A stretch of 7,443 nt of DNA from CAYMJO01 sp964391305 (GTDB taxonomy: Bacteria > Patescibacteriota > CALEFQ01): positions 1 through 7,443 of the forward strand of contig CAYMJO010000044.1 of NCBI GenBank assembly GCA_964391305.1. The letters run 5' to 3'. Below, one piece after another: positions 1 through 5,458 of the stretch. Every line of letters starts with the position of its first letter. Position 1 is the stretch's first letter. The notes below the pieces were generated by a model. It searched no databases. It was not told where the DNA came from and worked only from the letters and a program-made list of their open reading frames with translations. A program made the position numbers and the translations under genes.

Positions 1-45
1 CGCGCCAAGATCGTTGCGTTAGATTCTGGAATCGAACTAGTTTAA
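1..45 (+). CDS. Possible 3' end of an unidentified plus-strand gene (partial)
   Basis: Reading frame 1 is open from the window edge and ends at TAA (43-45), giving the C-terminal tail RAKIVALDSGIELV. Fourteen residues are too few to recognise a family, and I assign no function. The main support is context: a hairpin followed by eight T residues begins at the stop codon on the same strand, as expected for the end of a plus-strand transcript. The gene would converge on the kinase-like gene that ends at 132. The alternative is that this is chance open frame in an intergenic region; frame 3 is also open here but runs into the kinase gene and looks like a shadow. Confidence 0.35.
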   Translation, partial: RAKIVALDSGIELV

Positions 46-89
46 TCAAGACAAATCGATTAAAAAATCACTTGCTTAAACTTTTTTTT
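41..89 (+). terminator. Rho-independent terminator after the left-edge gene
   Basis: The arms TTTAATCAAG (41-50) and CTTGCTTAAA (71-80) pair at nine of ten positions, with one T-C mismatch. The 20-nt loop can form an inner GATT/AATC stem (58-61 with 66-69). One base later comes a run of eight T (82-89). The T tract lies on the plus-strand 3' side only, so this serves the gene ending at 45 rather than the kinase gene. The rest of the gap (90-131) holds only a weak 5-bp GGAAA/TTTCC hairpin (102-117) without a U tract. Confidence 0.5.
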
Positions 90-131
90 AGCCCTGTCGT
101 CGGAAAACCCCGTTTCCCACCTTATCCCCAT

Positions 132-983
132 CTAAATAGAAGCGATAATGTCTTTCACTTTAATAAAAGAGTTTTTTACAAAAGAAGTTAATTTAGTATC
201 CTCGAGTTTTTCCGTAATATAATTATCTGCCATTTGAAAATTCTCTTTTGCTAACTGCAAAAGAGCAATCATTTTGTACTTAGTATCTAAGTCATCCCCG
301 CAGCTTCGCTGCATAATAGCAGTAAGTTTAGACATCCATTTCTCTAATTCATCTGTATCTTTAGATTTTGGTATTGTGGAAATAATCCCTTCCCACTTTT
401 TATTGCCTTTTAATTTCTCTTCAATTCTTTTCAACTCGTTTAACAACTTGTCTAATTCATGTTTCCGCTTTTCTTTAAAAGATTTCGTGAGTTGCATGTA
501 TTTTTTCACTATCGTTTGATCAGAAAACGAATCAGACATTTCACAATTTTCCTCCGCATCGCCAAAGTCCACAATATATACATCATAGTCCCCATCACCC
601 GTCTCCCGAACCATAACATTTCTTTCGTGCAAATCTCCATGTTTTATCCCCTTCTTGTTTAATATCTGCATGGTTTTTTCTATTTTCCTTAAAATCCTTT
701 CACTTATTACATAACCGTTCCTTGATAAAAAAGTAATCAGTCGAACTGCATTTTGTTTAAAAACTATTGCTCTTTCAAATTCTTTATTTTTAGGATCTAC
801 ATGTTTGCCGCCAGGCTTTTCAAACCCTAAAGCACCACTCACATAACCTGCCAACTCGTTAAGGGGCATCCTATCAACACAGCCTTTGACACTCGATAAA
901 CTAGGATGCCTTCTCACTACTTCTTTATACAAAGAAGTCGCTAAATCTTCTCCTTCCACAAAATCCATTATAAAAAATTCCAC
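132..983 (-). CDS. Kinase-like protein, C-terminal part (hinge and catalytic lobe) of a frameshifted gene
   Basis: This segment carries the catalytic half of a protein-kinase-like / aminoglycoside-phosphotransferase-like fold. HGDLHERN at residues 115-122 fits the catalytic loop HxDxxxxN (D117, N122), and DFG at 139-141 fits the metal-binding motif. The first residues (EFFIMDFVEGEDL) look like strand 5 and the hinge. After DFG there is a lysine- and glutamate-rich helical stretch (about 155-200, possibly coiled coil) and a helical tail. The N-lobe is missing from this frame; it is encoded just upstream in another frame (995-1393). The only start available here is GTG at 983 without a Shine-Dalgarno site, and the frame stays open upstream past an A8 run, so independent translation is unlikely. 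The substrate (protein or small molecule) cannot be told. Confidence 0.7.
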   Translation of the reverse strand: MEFFIMDFVEGEDLATSLYKEVVRRHPSLSSVKGCVDRMPLNELAGYVSGALGFEKPGGKHVDPKNKEFERAIVFKQNAVRLITFLSRNGYVISERILRKIEKTMQILNKKGIKHGDLHERNVMVRETGDGDYDVYIVDFGDAEENCEMSDSFSDQTIVKKYMQLTKSFKEKRKHELDKLLNELKRIEEKLKGNKKWEGIISTIPKSKDTDELEKWMSKLTAIMQRSCGDDLDTKYKMIALLQLAKENFQMADNYITEKLEDTKLTSFVKNSFIKVKDIIASI

Positions 984-994
984 TTTGTTTGTAT

Positions 995-1393
995 TTACGC
1001 CAAATTGCCGAAGATTTTTTTTATAGCTGTTTCTGACCTTAGCTCAACTTCCTTGTAGTACAATGGCTTTGGTATTTTAGCCAAGCCGCCGCTTACCTCT
1101 TTTCCTTCATCACTTAGTACCTGAAACGCCTTCTTTTGCATCTCATACTCTTTCCTCCCTTTTCCATGCTCATATATTTTCAGTATCTTCATGACAATAC
1201 CCTTTTCTCCCTCGTCATTAAACAGAAACTTTTTAAACTCTAAAGACAGCTTATTAATATCAATCAGCGCGATAACACCGTTAGTACCCTCATTTATTTT
1301 CTCTAAATTTAAAAATAGAACCTCAAGGTAAGCTTCTTGTATCTCTTCTTTCATTAGAACATCCGGGGAAACTCTCTTTTCTAAATTTTCCAT
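995..1393 (-). CDS. Kinase-like protein, N-terminal lobe; first part of the split kinase gene
   Basis: The 132-residue product has features of a kinase N-lobe. A glycine-containing turn EGTNGV (35-40) sits where the nucleotide loop would be. IVMKILK (66-72) resembles strand 3 with the ATP-binding lysine (K69), and KEYEMQKKAF (81-90) resembles helix C with a candidate glutamate (E82 or E84). KIPKPLYY (106-113) fits strand 4. It stops at TAA (995-997) exactly where strand 5 and the hinge should follow; these are in the next frame at 132-983. Slipping back one base at the A8 run joins the two frames into one kinase of about 420 residues. The ATG at 1393 has GAAGAG eight bases upstream as a partial Shine-Dalgarno site, and the gene has its own consensus promoter. 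Homology is judged from motif order only. Confidence 0.6.
   Translation of the reverse strand: MENLEKRVSPDVLMKEEIQEAYLEVLFLNLEKINEGTNGVIALIDINKLSLEFKKFLFNDEGEKGIVMKILKIYEHGKGRKEYEMQKKAFQVLSDEGKEVSGGLAKIPKPLYYKEVELRSETAIKKIFGNLA
1015..1022 (-). other. A8 slippery run linking the two kinase frames (frameshift site)
   Basis: On the minus strand the upstream frame reads ATA AAA AAA ATC, containing the classical -1 slippery heptamer A_AAA_AAA. A one-base backward slip gives Lys-Lys-Asn-Leu-Arg-Gln, enters the downstream frame and stays open through NTNKVEFFIMDFVEG to the end of the kinase. The zero frame stops at TAA 995-997. Three explanations fit: programmed -1 frameshifting or transcript slippage; a genuine one-base deletion (pseudogene); or a homopolymer sequencing error. 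I see no strong stimulatory hairpin just downstream. Confidence 0.6.
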
Positions 1394-1439
1394 ATATTTA
1401 ACTCTTCTTAAAAATATGACACACTCCGAAACTCATAAG

Positions 1440-1452
1440 TGAAACAATTTCA
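1440..1452. promoter_or_regulatory. Small palindrome in the kinase leader (operator candidate)
   Basis: TGAAACAATTTCA is an inverted repeat with 5-bp arms TGAAA/TTTCA and a 3-bp centre. It lies about 10-20 bases downstream of the predicted start of the kinase transcript, a position where a repressor could act. Arms this short arise by chance in AT-rich DNA, so this is only a candidate. Confidence 0.2.
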
Positions 1453-1467
1453 TACAACAACATCCAA

Positions 1468-1496
1468 ATTATATATACTGTACAAAAACGTGTCAA
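1468..1496 (-). promoter_or_regulatory. Consensus sigma-70 promoter for the kinase-like gene
   Basis: On the minus strand, TTGACA (1491-1496) and TATAAT (1468-1473) are separated by exactly 17 bases (1474-1490), a full match to the housekeeping promoter consensus. The predicted start near 1461 gives a leader of about 68 nt before the ATG at 1393. The promoter lies in the 138-base gap after the glycosyltransferase gene, so the kinase gene is a separate transcription unit even though both genes point the same way. Confidence 0.75.
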
Positions 1497-1527
1497 AAAA
1501 TCAATGCAAATTCAGCCTGAAACCCGC
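1495..1527 (-). terminator. Weak terminator-like hairpin after the glycosyltransferase gene
   Basis: On the minus strand, bases 1527 to 1506 fold as GCGGGTTT pairing with GAATTTGC over eight positions, four of them G-U pairs. The U-rich tract ATTGATTTTTT follows, and its end overlaps the -35 box of the kinase promoter. Position just after the glycosyltransferase stop codon is right for a terminator, but the stem is weak. Confidence 0.25.
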
Positions 1528-1531
1528 TTTT

Positions 1532-2206
1532 TTAAAAAATGTTCCTCAAAATCACCCAAGAAATTCTCAACGTATCCCTGAATCCCTTAAACTGCGATGC
1601 TATTTTACCATCATCGTCTCTATAAATAGTATCGACTTTAGTCGTAAAAATTTTGAAGCCCGCCCGTGAGGCTTCGATCAAAAGAGAAGCTTCAGTTTCA
1701 TATCTTCCGGGTTTTAGCTCTATTTTTTCGAGAACGACTCTCTTGATCAAACGAAAGCCTGACTGTGTGTCGCGAATTCTCTGCCGCGCGGAAAGCGATA
1801 TGAGAAGAGAGCTCAATAAATTCGAAAACTTTCGGATCGGCGGCATCTTGGATCTGTCTCCAAGTCTTCCTCCAATCACAATGTCAGCTCCCATTTTCTT
1901 CTGCGCAGAAATTAATTTTGGAATATCGTTAGGATTGTGCTGACCGTCAGAATCTATAACAAGAATAAAGTCAACATCATTATTCTTCAGAGCATATCTA
2001 AAACCAGTGACCAATGCATAGCCTTTACCCAGATTTTTTTTATGAGAAATAATTTCAACGCCCTCAACGGATCTCGCATAATCACAACTCTTATCCGTAG
2101 ATCCGTCATCGACAAACACAACACGATCAACGTGCTTTTTTACTTGTGATAAAACTTTTTTTACTCTGTGCCCCGCGTTGTAGCAGGGAACGATAGCAAT
2201 CATCAT
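1532..2206 (-). CDS. Glycosyltransferase family 2, polyprenyl-phosphate sugar transferase type (DPM1-like)
   Basis: The 224-residue GT-A fold enzyme probably transfers a sugar from a nucleotide sugar to a lipid-phosphate or glycan acceptor on the inner face of the membrane. Visible motifs are IVPCYNAG (5-12), VDDGSTD (32-38) for nucleotide binding, the DxD-type DSDGQH (85-90) for metal, QSGFR (148-152) and YETEA (169-173). The last two are typical of the dolichyl-phosphate mannosyltransferase-like branch. There is no C-terminal membrane anchor, so it resembles the short soluble DPM1 form. ATG at 2206 is immediately followed by a second ATG (2203), and an in-frame TAG lies four codons upstream, so the start is well fixed. 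The dispersed repeat directly abuts the start codon and supplies a weak AGAG ten bases upstream. Sugar and acceptor are not predictable. Confidence 0.88.
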   Translation of the reverse strand: MMIAIVPCYNAGHRVKKVLSQVKKHVDRVVFVDDGSTDKSCDYARSVEGVEIISHKKNLGKGYALVTGFRYALKNNDVDFILVIDSDGQHNPNDIPKLISAQKKMGADIVIGGRLGDRSKMPPIRKFSNLLSSLLISLSARQRIRDTQSGFRLIKRVVLEKIELKPGRYETEASLLIEASRAGFKIFTTKVDTIYRDDDGKIASQFKGFRDTLRISWVILRNIF

Positions 2207-2257
2207 AAGCGCTAAGCTCTAAGCTTTCTATGGAAGTAAGCTTGGTGCTTAGTGTCT
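2207..2257 (-). repeat. Dispersed quasi-palindromic repeat, copy 1
   Basis: The arms at 2207-2226 and 2238-2257 pair over about 20 positions with a few mismatches and G-U pairs, around the 11-nt loop 2227-2237. Read on the minus strand, the 45 bases 2251-2207 match copy 2 (4022-4066) at 41 positions by hand alignment. The match includes ACT and AGA at the loop edges, so this is a shared sequence family and not only a shared shape. It ends exactly at the glycosyltransferase ATG. It also lies between that gene and the divergent lipoprotein gene. Confidence 0.85.
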
Positions 2258-2265
2258 ATTTTCAG

Positions 2266-2294
2266 TTTACACCACAAAAATAATATGTTAAAGT
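2266..2294 (+). promoter_or_regulatory. Putative promoter of the lipoprotein gene; divergent control region
   Basis: TTTACA (2266-2271) and TAAAGT (2289-2294) with a 17-base spacer make a moderate sigma-70 match, predicting a start near 2301 and a 33-nt leader. Overlapping it on the other strand, TTGATC (2306-2301) and TATTAT (2285-2280) with a 15-base spacer could serve the glycosyltransferase. Both matches are imperfect in AT-rich DNA. Confidence 0.3.
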
Positions 2295-2333
2295 AATTCA
2301 GATCAAATAATAATTAAAAATCTCGAAAAATCT

Positions 2334-2780
2334 ATGCACATGAGACATTTAACAGTTCTGTCAATCTGTGTCGCACTGCTCTTCGTCATGACACTCACAT
2401 TGGGTATTGGATGCGAACAAAAAAATGCCACAGAGAACAAGACGGAAAACGCCACAACCGAAGCTCCAAAAACGGAAACGGCAACGCTCGTGCTTGACTT
2501 CGGCGGCAAAAAAGACAATGCGGAATATAAAGTAGAACTGACGAAAGAATTGACAGCTTTCGACGTTCTCTCAAAAATTGCCAATGAAAAAGGCTTCACG
2601 GTCGAGTCATCCAAATCAGACTTCGGCGTTTACATCCAATCAATAGACGGCGTAAAGGAAGACAAGAAAACATCAAGCTTCTGGACATTTACCGTCAATG
2701 GAGAAATGGCTCAAGAAGCGGCAGACAAAACAAAAGTCAAATCCAACGATAAGATCGAATTCAAATATTCAAAAATATAA
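2334..2780 (+). CDS. DUF4430-type lipoprotein (transcobalamin C-terminal-like domain), probable ligand-binding protein
   Basis: The 148-residue protein has a signal peptide: charged start, hydrophobic core about residues 6-24, then GIGC with the probable lipidated Cys at 27 (the lipobox is not ideal). A linker rich in Asn, Thr, Glu and Lys (28-50) leads to a compact domain (about 51-148). Its end, FWTFTVNG (116-123) followed by a polar stretch and a final IEFKYSK strand, is the pattern of DUF4430, related to the C-terminal domain of transcobalamin/intrinsic factor. It is therefore likely anchored outside the membrane and may bind a vitamin or similar compound. The next gene, 86 bases downstream on the same strand, encodes an S-component-like membrane protein, suggesting a lipoprotein-transporter pair. 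ATG at 2334 or 2340 could be the start; neither has a Shine-Dalgarno site. Confidence 0.78.
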   Translation: MHMRHLTVLSICVALLFVMTLTLGIGCEQKNATENKTENATTEAPKTETATLVLDFGGKKDNAEYKVELTKELTAFDVLSKIANEKGFTVESSKSDFGVYIQSIDGVKEDKKTSSFWTFTVNGEMAQEAADKTKVKSNDKIEFKYSKI

Positions 2781-2795
2781 TAGTTTTCTGGGGTT

Positions 2796-2832
2796 CTCTT
2801 TCGATCTTTATTATAAATCTTGATCGAGAGAG
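2796..2832 (+). promoter_or_regulatory. Stable hairpin between lipoprotein and S-component genes
   Basis: CTCTTTCGATC (2796-2806) pairs with GATCGAGAGAG (2822-2832) over 11 positions, one of them G-U. The 15-nt loop is AT-rich and could form a small TTTA/TAAA inner stem. No U tract follows, so it is not a standard terminator. It sits 15 bases after the lipoprotein stop codon and could act as an attenuator, an mRNA-stabilising element or a protein-binding site setting the ratio of the two products. Confidence 0.45.
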
Positions 2833-2866
2833 GCATTAGAACGCTATATATAATTTTTTTAAAAAA

Positions 2867-3427
2867 ATGACCAAAAAAACAACCTACAAAATAATCCTCG
2901 CCGCGTCTCTGATTGCCTTCGGCGCAATTGGAAGAATCTTGCTACAAGATCTACCGAACATCGAGACAATAACGGTAATATCACTGCTCGCGGGAAGCCT
3001 ACTTGGCTTTCGGTTCGCAATCGCGATTCCGCTCATCACGATCGCTATCACAGATATAATTATCGGGAACAATACTATTATGCTTTTCACGTGGTCTGCC
3101 TTCGCCGTGATCGGAATTTTTGGATGGCTACTCCGAAACAAGAAAAATTTCTCTCCAAAATTCATCTTCCAAATGACCGGAATGGGAGTCGGCGCGGCTT
3201 TATTTTTCTACGTTTATACAAATTTCGGCGTCTGGCTGCTTTTTCCAATGTATCCGCATACGCTGCAAGGACTCGCCGCCTGCTATATCGCCGGCATTCC
3301 ATTTCTCAAATTTTCACTCGCAGGTAACTTGATCATCGTGCCAGCGGCATCAATCGGATTCACATACCTTTGGAAAAGATTCCTCTATCCTGAAACAAAA
3401 AAACAACTGGCGGAAAAGAAAGCCTAG
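2867..3427 (+). CDS. DUF6580 / ECF transporter S-component-like integral membrane protein
   Basis: The 186-residue hydrophobic protein has about five or six membrane segments (roughly 8-25, 34-60, 70-90, 100-125, 135-145, 150-170), a size and layout typical of ECF S components. The C-terminal half, with NFGVWLLFPMYPHTLQGL (119-136), ACYIAGIPFLKFSLAGNL (138-155) and the final WKRF, matches the pattern I know for DUF6580, a family related to S components. Such proteins bind a micronutrient and need a separate ECF energising module, which is not in this window. Pairing with the DUF4430 lipoprotein upstream suggests import of a vitamin-like compound; the substrate is unknown. The ATG follows a T7A7 tract with no Shine-Dalgarno site. 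A TATAAT at 2849-2854 would give a six-base leader if active, but has no good -35 box. Confidence 0.72.
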   Translation: MTKKTTYKIILAASLIAFGAIGRILLQDLPNIETITVISLLAGSLLGFRFAIAIPLITIAITDIIIGNNTIMLFTWSAFAVIGIFGWLLRNKKNFSPKFIFQMTGMGVGAALFFYVYTNFGVWLLFPMYPHTLQGLAACYIAGIPFLKFSLAGNLIIVPAASIGFTYLWKRFLYPETKKQLAEKKA

Positions 3428-3438
3428 AAAAGTTTTTT

Positions 3439-3480
3439 AAAAAAAAAAAAAACATTCCTCAAGAAAGGAATGTTTTGCTT
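3439..3480 (+). terminator. Rho-independent terminator after the S-component gene
   Basis: AAAACATTCCT (3449-3459) and AGGAATGTTTT (3466-3476) form a perfect 11-bp stem with the six-base loop CAAGAA. On the plus strand the 3' arm itself ends in four U. The stem is preceded by a 14-A run (3439-3452), so on the minus strand the same hairpin ends in 14 U. It could therefore also stop antisense transcription running out of the murE operon. It lies 12 bases after the TAG at 3425-3427. Confidence 0.8.
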
Positions 3481-3502
3481 CGAGAAAAACTTGTGATAAA
3501 AT
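3475..3502 (+). promoter_or_regulatory. Putative extended -10 promoter of the PAP2 gene
   Basis: TGATAAAAT (3494-3502) fits an extended -10 element, TG-N-TAAAAT. TTGCTT (3475-3480) lies 16 bases upstream of the hexamer as a partial -35 box. It follows directly on the terminator of the previous gene. The predicted start near 3509 leaves a leader of about 78 nt. Confidence 0.35.
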
Positions 3503-3516
3503 AATGATATGCTGGA

Positions 3517-3528
3517 AATGCGCGCATT
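3517..3528. promoter_or_regulatory. Perfect 12-bp palindrome in the PAP2 leader
   Basis: AATGCGCGCATT is a complete palindrome lying just after the predicted transcription start of the PAP2 gene and GC-rich at its centre, unlike the surrounding DNA. It is a candidate operator or methylation target. No regulator is encoded nearby to match it. Confidence 0.3.
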
Positions 3529-3586
3529 GCTCAAGTATTTCATGCCCGCCAATAGATCGTCATCTTAAACGCTTCAAATAAATAGC

Positions 3587-4024
3587 ATGTACATCCCCTT
3601 CAACATCATCGCGATACCAATAATCGTTTTTATCTTGGCGCAAGGATTGAAGATCCTCACAAAATCCATCGAGCGCCCTTTTAAATTAAAACACATTGCA
3701 GCCTACGGCGGAATGCCATCCGCGCATACGGCCTTCACCGCATCCATGGCAACACTAGCGGGACTCATCGACGGATTCAATTCAGTTACTTTCATGATAT
3801 GCATTGTAATGTTTTTAATAATCGTGAGAGATGCACTCGGACTTCGTATGCACTTGAGCGAACACAGTAAAGTCCTGAACAAAATAATAGCTGACGTCCC
3901 AGATATAGATCCTAAAAAATATCCGTTCCTCGGAGAGAGGCTCGGACACACTTTGCCCGAAGTTATCGTCGGCGCAATCGCAGGCACATTTCTAACATGG
4001 GTTTTGTTCGTGTTACTCGTATAA
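3587..4024 (+). CDS. Divergent PAP2 family membrane protein (DUF212 type)
   Basis: The 145-residue protein is close to full length for the divergent PAP2 family. It shows the family signatures GGMPSAHT (41-48), RDALGLR (81-87) and LGERLGHTLPEV (115-126). Hydrophobic segments are seen at about 5-24, 48-62, 67-80 and 126-145. PAP2 proteins are acid phosphatases acting on lipid or polyprenyl phosphates. Whether this divergent branch is catalytic is not established, but recycling of the lipid carrier used in cell-wall synthesis would fit the neighbouring envelope genes (inference). The ATG lacks a Shine-Dalgarno site. The TAA stop (4022-4024) lies inside the dispersed repeat, which it shares with the convergent Mur ligase gene. 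Confidence 0.85.
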   Translation: MYIPFNIIAIPIIVFILAQGLKILTKSIERPFKLKHIAAYGGMPSAHTAFTASMATLAGLIDGFNSVTFMICIVMFLIIVRDALGLRMHLSEHSKVLNKIIADVPDIDPKKYPFLGERLGHTLPEVIVGAIAGTFLTWVLFVLLV

Positions 4025-4078
4025 GCACCAAGCTTACTACTAGAGAAAGCTTGGAGCTTAGCGCTTGGTGCTTAGTAC
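4022..4078 (+). repeat. Dispersed quasi-palindromic repeat, copy 2, between convergent genes
   Basis: AAGCACCAAGCTT (4023-4035) can pair with AAGCTTGGAGCTT (4047-4059) at 12 of 13 positions. Alternatively AAGCACCAAGC (4023-4033) pairs perfectly with GCTTGGTGCTT (4063-4073), so two hairpins compete. The first 45 bases match copy 1 at 41 positions. The copy carries the PAP2 stop codon at one end and, on the other strand, the last six codons and stop of the Mur ligase (4058-4060). It could act as a two-way transcript end for the convergent genes, but has no U tract. Confidence 0.85.
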
Positions 4079-5428
4079 CCGACGCACCACCCCTCGATCA
4101 TCCCACGGAATCCTCTTTCCCCCCGGACCCATCATCACGGTCTCCGAACCCTTGCCGGTAATCAGAACCACATCGCCCTTTCGGGCTTTTTTAAATACAA
4201 ATTTCATCGCTTCTTTTCTATCTAAAAATTTGAAAGCGTCTCGGTTCAATTTTTTCCCGCTTTGTAAAACTCCCTCAAGGACATCGCCGATGATTTTCTT
4301 AGGATCTTCATCGTACGGATCTTCGTTTGTAACGACAACTCTATCGGCGTAAGTCCCCGCAAGGTTCCCCATGATTGGACGCTTGCGCTTATCCCGTCCA
4401 CCACCCTGCGAGCCAAGGACCGACCAAAGTTTTCCCTGCACAAAAGGCATGACGGTCTTATACGCATTTTCGAGGGCATTGGGAGCATGCGCGTAATCGA
4501 CGATGACCATAAATGGCTGCCCACTGTCGATAATTTCCATTCTTCCGGGAATAGGTATGATTTTTTTTTCGAATGCCCTCACAATTACTTCCCGAGAAAC
4601 TTTCTGAGAAATCGCAACCGCAATTGCCGCAAGCGCATTGTAAACATTGAACCTGCCAATAAGCTTCATTTTGATCTCAAACACCAAAGCTTTTCCTGAA
4701 AAATTTGTGGAAAACACGGTGAAGCTCGTACAGTTCGAAGAAAGACATACGTCCTTGGCAAAAATTCCGGGCAGTCCCCCCAATGCTTTTTTATCAATTC
4801 CATAGACTATTTTTCTTTCACACCCCGTTTTTAAAAAATATTCTGCGTTCTCATCATCGGTATTGACTACCACGAATTTCTTCTGACCAATTTTACAGCT
4901 TGATGCAACTTTTTTAAAAAGGACTTCTTTCGCCTCTCTATATTTTCTAAAAGAGCCATGGGACTCAATATGTTCTGGAGTCAGGTTTGTAAAAACCGCG
5001 ACGTCATAGTTAATTCCGACATGACGAAATTGCTTGATGCCCTCGGAACTAGTTTCGATCACGGCATATTCACATCCGGCATTGACCATGTTCCGAAGCA
5101 ACCTTTGCATCTCAAATCTCCCCTGCATCGTCTGCTTCGACTCATTCGGCCATTTAAGATCTCCAATTTTAAAATTAGCCGTTGAGGTCAAGCCAACAAC
5201 GTATCCGGCTTCTTCTAGAATTTCGGCAATCAAATTCGTAACGGTCGTCTTGCCATCGGTGCCCGTAACTCCAATGACAGCCAGCTTTTCCGAAGGCAAT
5301 CCATAAACCAAAGTGGCAATAACGGCAAGGATATAGTGGTACGCCGAAATAAGCCTTTGAGGAATGAGTTTTCGAATAGGAAAAAACATTAAATAAGATA
5401 AAAATTCAAAAGTTTTAACCTGTGACAT
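4058..5428 (-). CDS. murE: MurE-like Mur ligase (UDP-N-acetylmuramyl-peptide synthetase family) with a shortened N-terminus
   Basis: The ATP-dependent ligase is expected to add the third amino acid to the UDP-MurNAc-dipeptide in the cytoplasm. Visible motifs in order are: P-loop GTDGKTT (56-62); EAK (165-167) with the probable carbamylated Lys 167; GRFNVYNALAA (258-268); PGRMEII (294-300); DYAHAPNAL (311-319); GGGRDKRKRP (342-351); NEDPYDEDP (368-376); and GKGSE (425-429). Central and C-terminal Mur ligase domains are complete. The N-terminal UDP-binding domain is not: the P-loop starts near residue 56 instead of about 110, and residues 11-44 are hydrophobic. The specificity motif reads EDPY, neither DNPR (diaminopimelate type) nor DDPN/A (lysine type). 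The gene lies 30 bases after the femX-like stop without a Shine-Dalgarno site. Its C-terminal LSTKR is encoded by the repeat. A related role on another UDP-linked substrate is possible. Confidence 0.85.
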   Translation of the reverse strand: MSQVKTFEFLSYLMFFPIRKLIPQRLISAYHYILAVIATLVYGLPSEKLAVIGVTGTDGKTTVTNLIAEILEEAGYVVGLTSTANFKIGDLKWPNESKQTMQGRFEMQRLLRNMVNAGCEYAVIETSSEGIKQFRHVGINYDVAVFTNLTPEHIESHGSFRKYREAKEVLFKKVASSCKIGQKKFVVVNTDDENAEYFLKTGCERKIVYGIDKKALGGLPGIFAKDVCLSSNCTSFTVFSTNFSGKALVFEIKMKLIGRFNVYNALAAIAVAISQKVSREVIVRAFEKKIIPIPGRMEIIDSGQPFMVIVDYAHAPNALENAYKTVMPFVQGKLWSVLGSQGGGRDKRKRPIMGNLAGTYADRVVVTNEDPYDEDPKKIIGDVLEGVLQSGKKLNRDAFKFLDRKEAMKFVFKKARKGDVVLITGKGSETVMMGPGGKRIPWDDRGVVRRVLSTKR

Positions 5429-5458
5429 TGGCTAAATTTTGAATCTTGACTTAAGCTT

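Noticed and set aside
11..45. tRNA-like T-arm on the minus strand (GTTCGATTCC near 29-39)
   Set aside because: The flanking five-base arms do not pair well, and no anticodon arm or acceptor stem can be built around it.
3..191. Frame 3 open reading frame running from the left edge into the kinase region
   Set aside because: It overlaps the kinase gene on the opposite strand, shows no recognisable motif, and ends without any terminator.
1653..1943. Plus-strand open frame of 96 codons inside the glycosyltransferase gene
   Set aside because: It is the antisense shadow of a gene with clear family 2 motifs and has no motif of its own.
2841..2866. Separate promoter for the S-component gene from TATAAT at 2849-2854
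   Set aside because: No acceptable -35 box lies 16-18 bases upstream; co-transcription with the lipoprotein gene is simpler.
4246..4524. Second minus-strand frame of 92 codons inside the Mur ligase gene
   Set aside because: It overlaps the conserved C-terminal Mur ligase motifs in another frame and has no recognisable domain.
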